Positions 5,612 to 6,108 of a stretch of DNA of 6,108 bases are shown piece by piece. Within the stretch, counting starts at the first letter, position 1. Every line of letters begins with the position of its first letter. The stretch spans positions 1 through 6,108 of the forward strand of contig JAEWAA010000315.1 in the NCBI GenBank assembly GCA_023391955.1, read 5' to 3'. Source of the stretch: Bacillota bacterium (GTDB taxonomy: Bacteria; Bacillota; Bacilli; Paenibacillales; NBRC-103111). The notes beneath the pieces are model-generated. The model saw only the letters and a program-made list of their open reading frames with translations, was not told the origin of the DNA and did not search any database. Position numbers and translations under genes: made by a program.

Positions 5612-5859
5612 GTTAGCGGAAGAGTAAGTTCCGCTAACAACCGCGACGCTGCACAAATGAAGCAAATAGCGGAAGGCATCATTCCGCTAATGACCGAACC
5701 GTTGCGTGAAATGGGCAATAGCGGAAGCCAAACTTCCGTTATTGCTTCGTTTCACCACATAAACGGCCACGTATGGCTGGATAGCGGAAAGAAGAGTTCC
5801 GCTATCACTCCTAAAACAGCTCTGTTGGGCAAATAGCGGAATGTTACCTTCCCTTATTT
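5612..5859 (+). repeat. Cluster of five AGCGGAA/TTCCGCT hairpin repeats
   Basis: Five inverted repeats share the core AGCGGAA-N7-TTCCGCT: 5612-5638, 5667-5689, 5715-5745, 5780-5806 and 5831-5859. Every loop is exactly 7 nt but the loop sequences differ completely (GAGTAAG, GGCATCA, GCCAAAC, AGAAGAG, TGTTACC). Stems are 8-12 bp. Copies 3 and 5 carry changes that give G-U pairs on the plus-strand RNA; copy 5 also has one C-C mismatch. Centres are 53, 52, 63 and 52 bp apart. No U-tract follows any stem, so these are not standard terminators, although they begin 36 bp after proS, where no other terminator is seen. They resemble REP-like intergenic repeats. Function is unknown; mRNA 3' end stabilisation, protein binding sites, or a mobile miniature element are candidates. 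Confidence 0.9.
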
Positions 5860-6068
5860 CATAAGACATAGGCTTGCAGAGCAGACGGATTTTTTTACCA
5901 TAATATGTAATTTTCTGACGATAATATCCCCCTTAACCTCCTTGTCGTCCATTATCCCCTTTAGTCAGGAAGCACAGGTACAGTACAGCAAAGAAGAGCT
6001 GAACTTGACCCCGTTCCGGAGTCCGCCCACAGTCATTTCGTCTTGGCTGAAGTGATTGCAATTCGGAC
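5860..6068. other. Gene-free interval after the hairpin cluster
   Basis: No coding region with a start and ribosome binding site is visible on either strand. It contains a seven-T run (5890-5896) with no convincing stem before it, and two 9-bp near-palindromes, CATAATATG (5899-5907) and GATAATATC (5920-5928), 21 bp apart. The plus strand is open from 5965 to the window end in one frame but has no ATG. Confidence 0.6.
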
Positions 6069-6108
6069 GTGCGGTTCGAGCGTGCGGTTCGGGCGTGTGG
6101 TTCGGGCG
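6069..6108 (+). repeat. 13-bp tandem repeat, three copies, running off the window edge
   Basis: Consecutive units GTGCGGTTCGAGC (6069-6081), GTGCGGTTCGGGC (6082-6094) and GTGTGGTTCGGGC (6095-6107) differ at one or two positions, and a fourth unit may start at 6108. The period of 13 is not a multiple of three, which argues against a coding repeat. The full length of the array cannot be seen. Confidence 0.85.

Noticed and set aside
5482..5718. 78-codon open frame on the minus strand after proS
   Set aside because: It overlaps the proS 3' end and the hairpin repeats, lacks a ribosome binding site and resembles no family.
5612..5859. CRISPR array
   Set aside because: The repeats are dyads with variable interiors, the spacers resemble each other and vary in length, and no cas genes are present.
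5612..5859. Intrinsic terminators after proS
   Set aside because: The stems fit, but none is followed by a U-tract, so none was called a terminator.
5965..6108. Partial coding region running off the right edge on the plus strand
   Set aside because: The frame is open for 48 codons but has no ATG or ribosome binding site, and its end is made of the 13-bp repeats, whose period breaks codon phase.

Overview
The window looks like chromosomal DNA of a Gram-positive Firmicute with about 50-55% GC, most probably Paenibacillus or a near relative. The support is strong AGGAGG-type ribosome binding sites, a guanine-type purine riboswitch with a transcriptional terminator, a proline T-box leader, U-tract terminators, and an intergenic cluster of AGCGGAA/TTCCGCT hairpins of a kind I associate from memory with Paenibacillus genomes. 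The genus is an inference.

Layout. Positions 1-1792, minus strand: a complete transcription unit for a guanine/hypoxanthine permease (pbuG-like). It has a PurBox-like half site, a TTGACA-17-TAAAAT promoter, a guanine-type riboswitch aptamer, an intrinsic terminator as expression platform, a 466-residue NCS2/AzgA transporter and a UUCG-loop terminator. Positions 1854-3361, minus strand: an AraC-type regulator with a C-terminal GyrI-like effector domain, followed 72 bp downstream by a YjbQ-family protein. A dyad containing a TATAAT box lies between the two, and a long hairpin follows the pair. Positions 3424-5576, plus strand: a TTGACA-17-TACACT promoter, a full T-box leader with a CCU (Pro) specifier and a strong terminator, and a 594-residue prolyl-tRNA synthetase with an INS editing domain. 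Positions 5577-6108 hold no convincing gene. They contain five AGCGGAA hairpins, each with a 7-nt loop and with centres spaced near whole helical turns, and then a 13-bp tandem repeat running off the window edge.

How it works together. The permease and the synthetase are each controlled by an RNA attenuator that senses their own pathway: free guanine or hypoxanthine switches the permease off, and uncharged tRNA-Pro switches the synthetase on. The AraC/YjbQ pair between them faces away from proS and may be one regulatory unit. The most unusual content is the ordered hairpin cluster after proS and the proS gene itself, which differs from ordinary bacterial ProRS at several conserved active-site segments. 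Nothing in the window is a clear defence, mobile or biosynthetic system.
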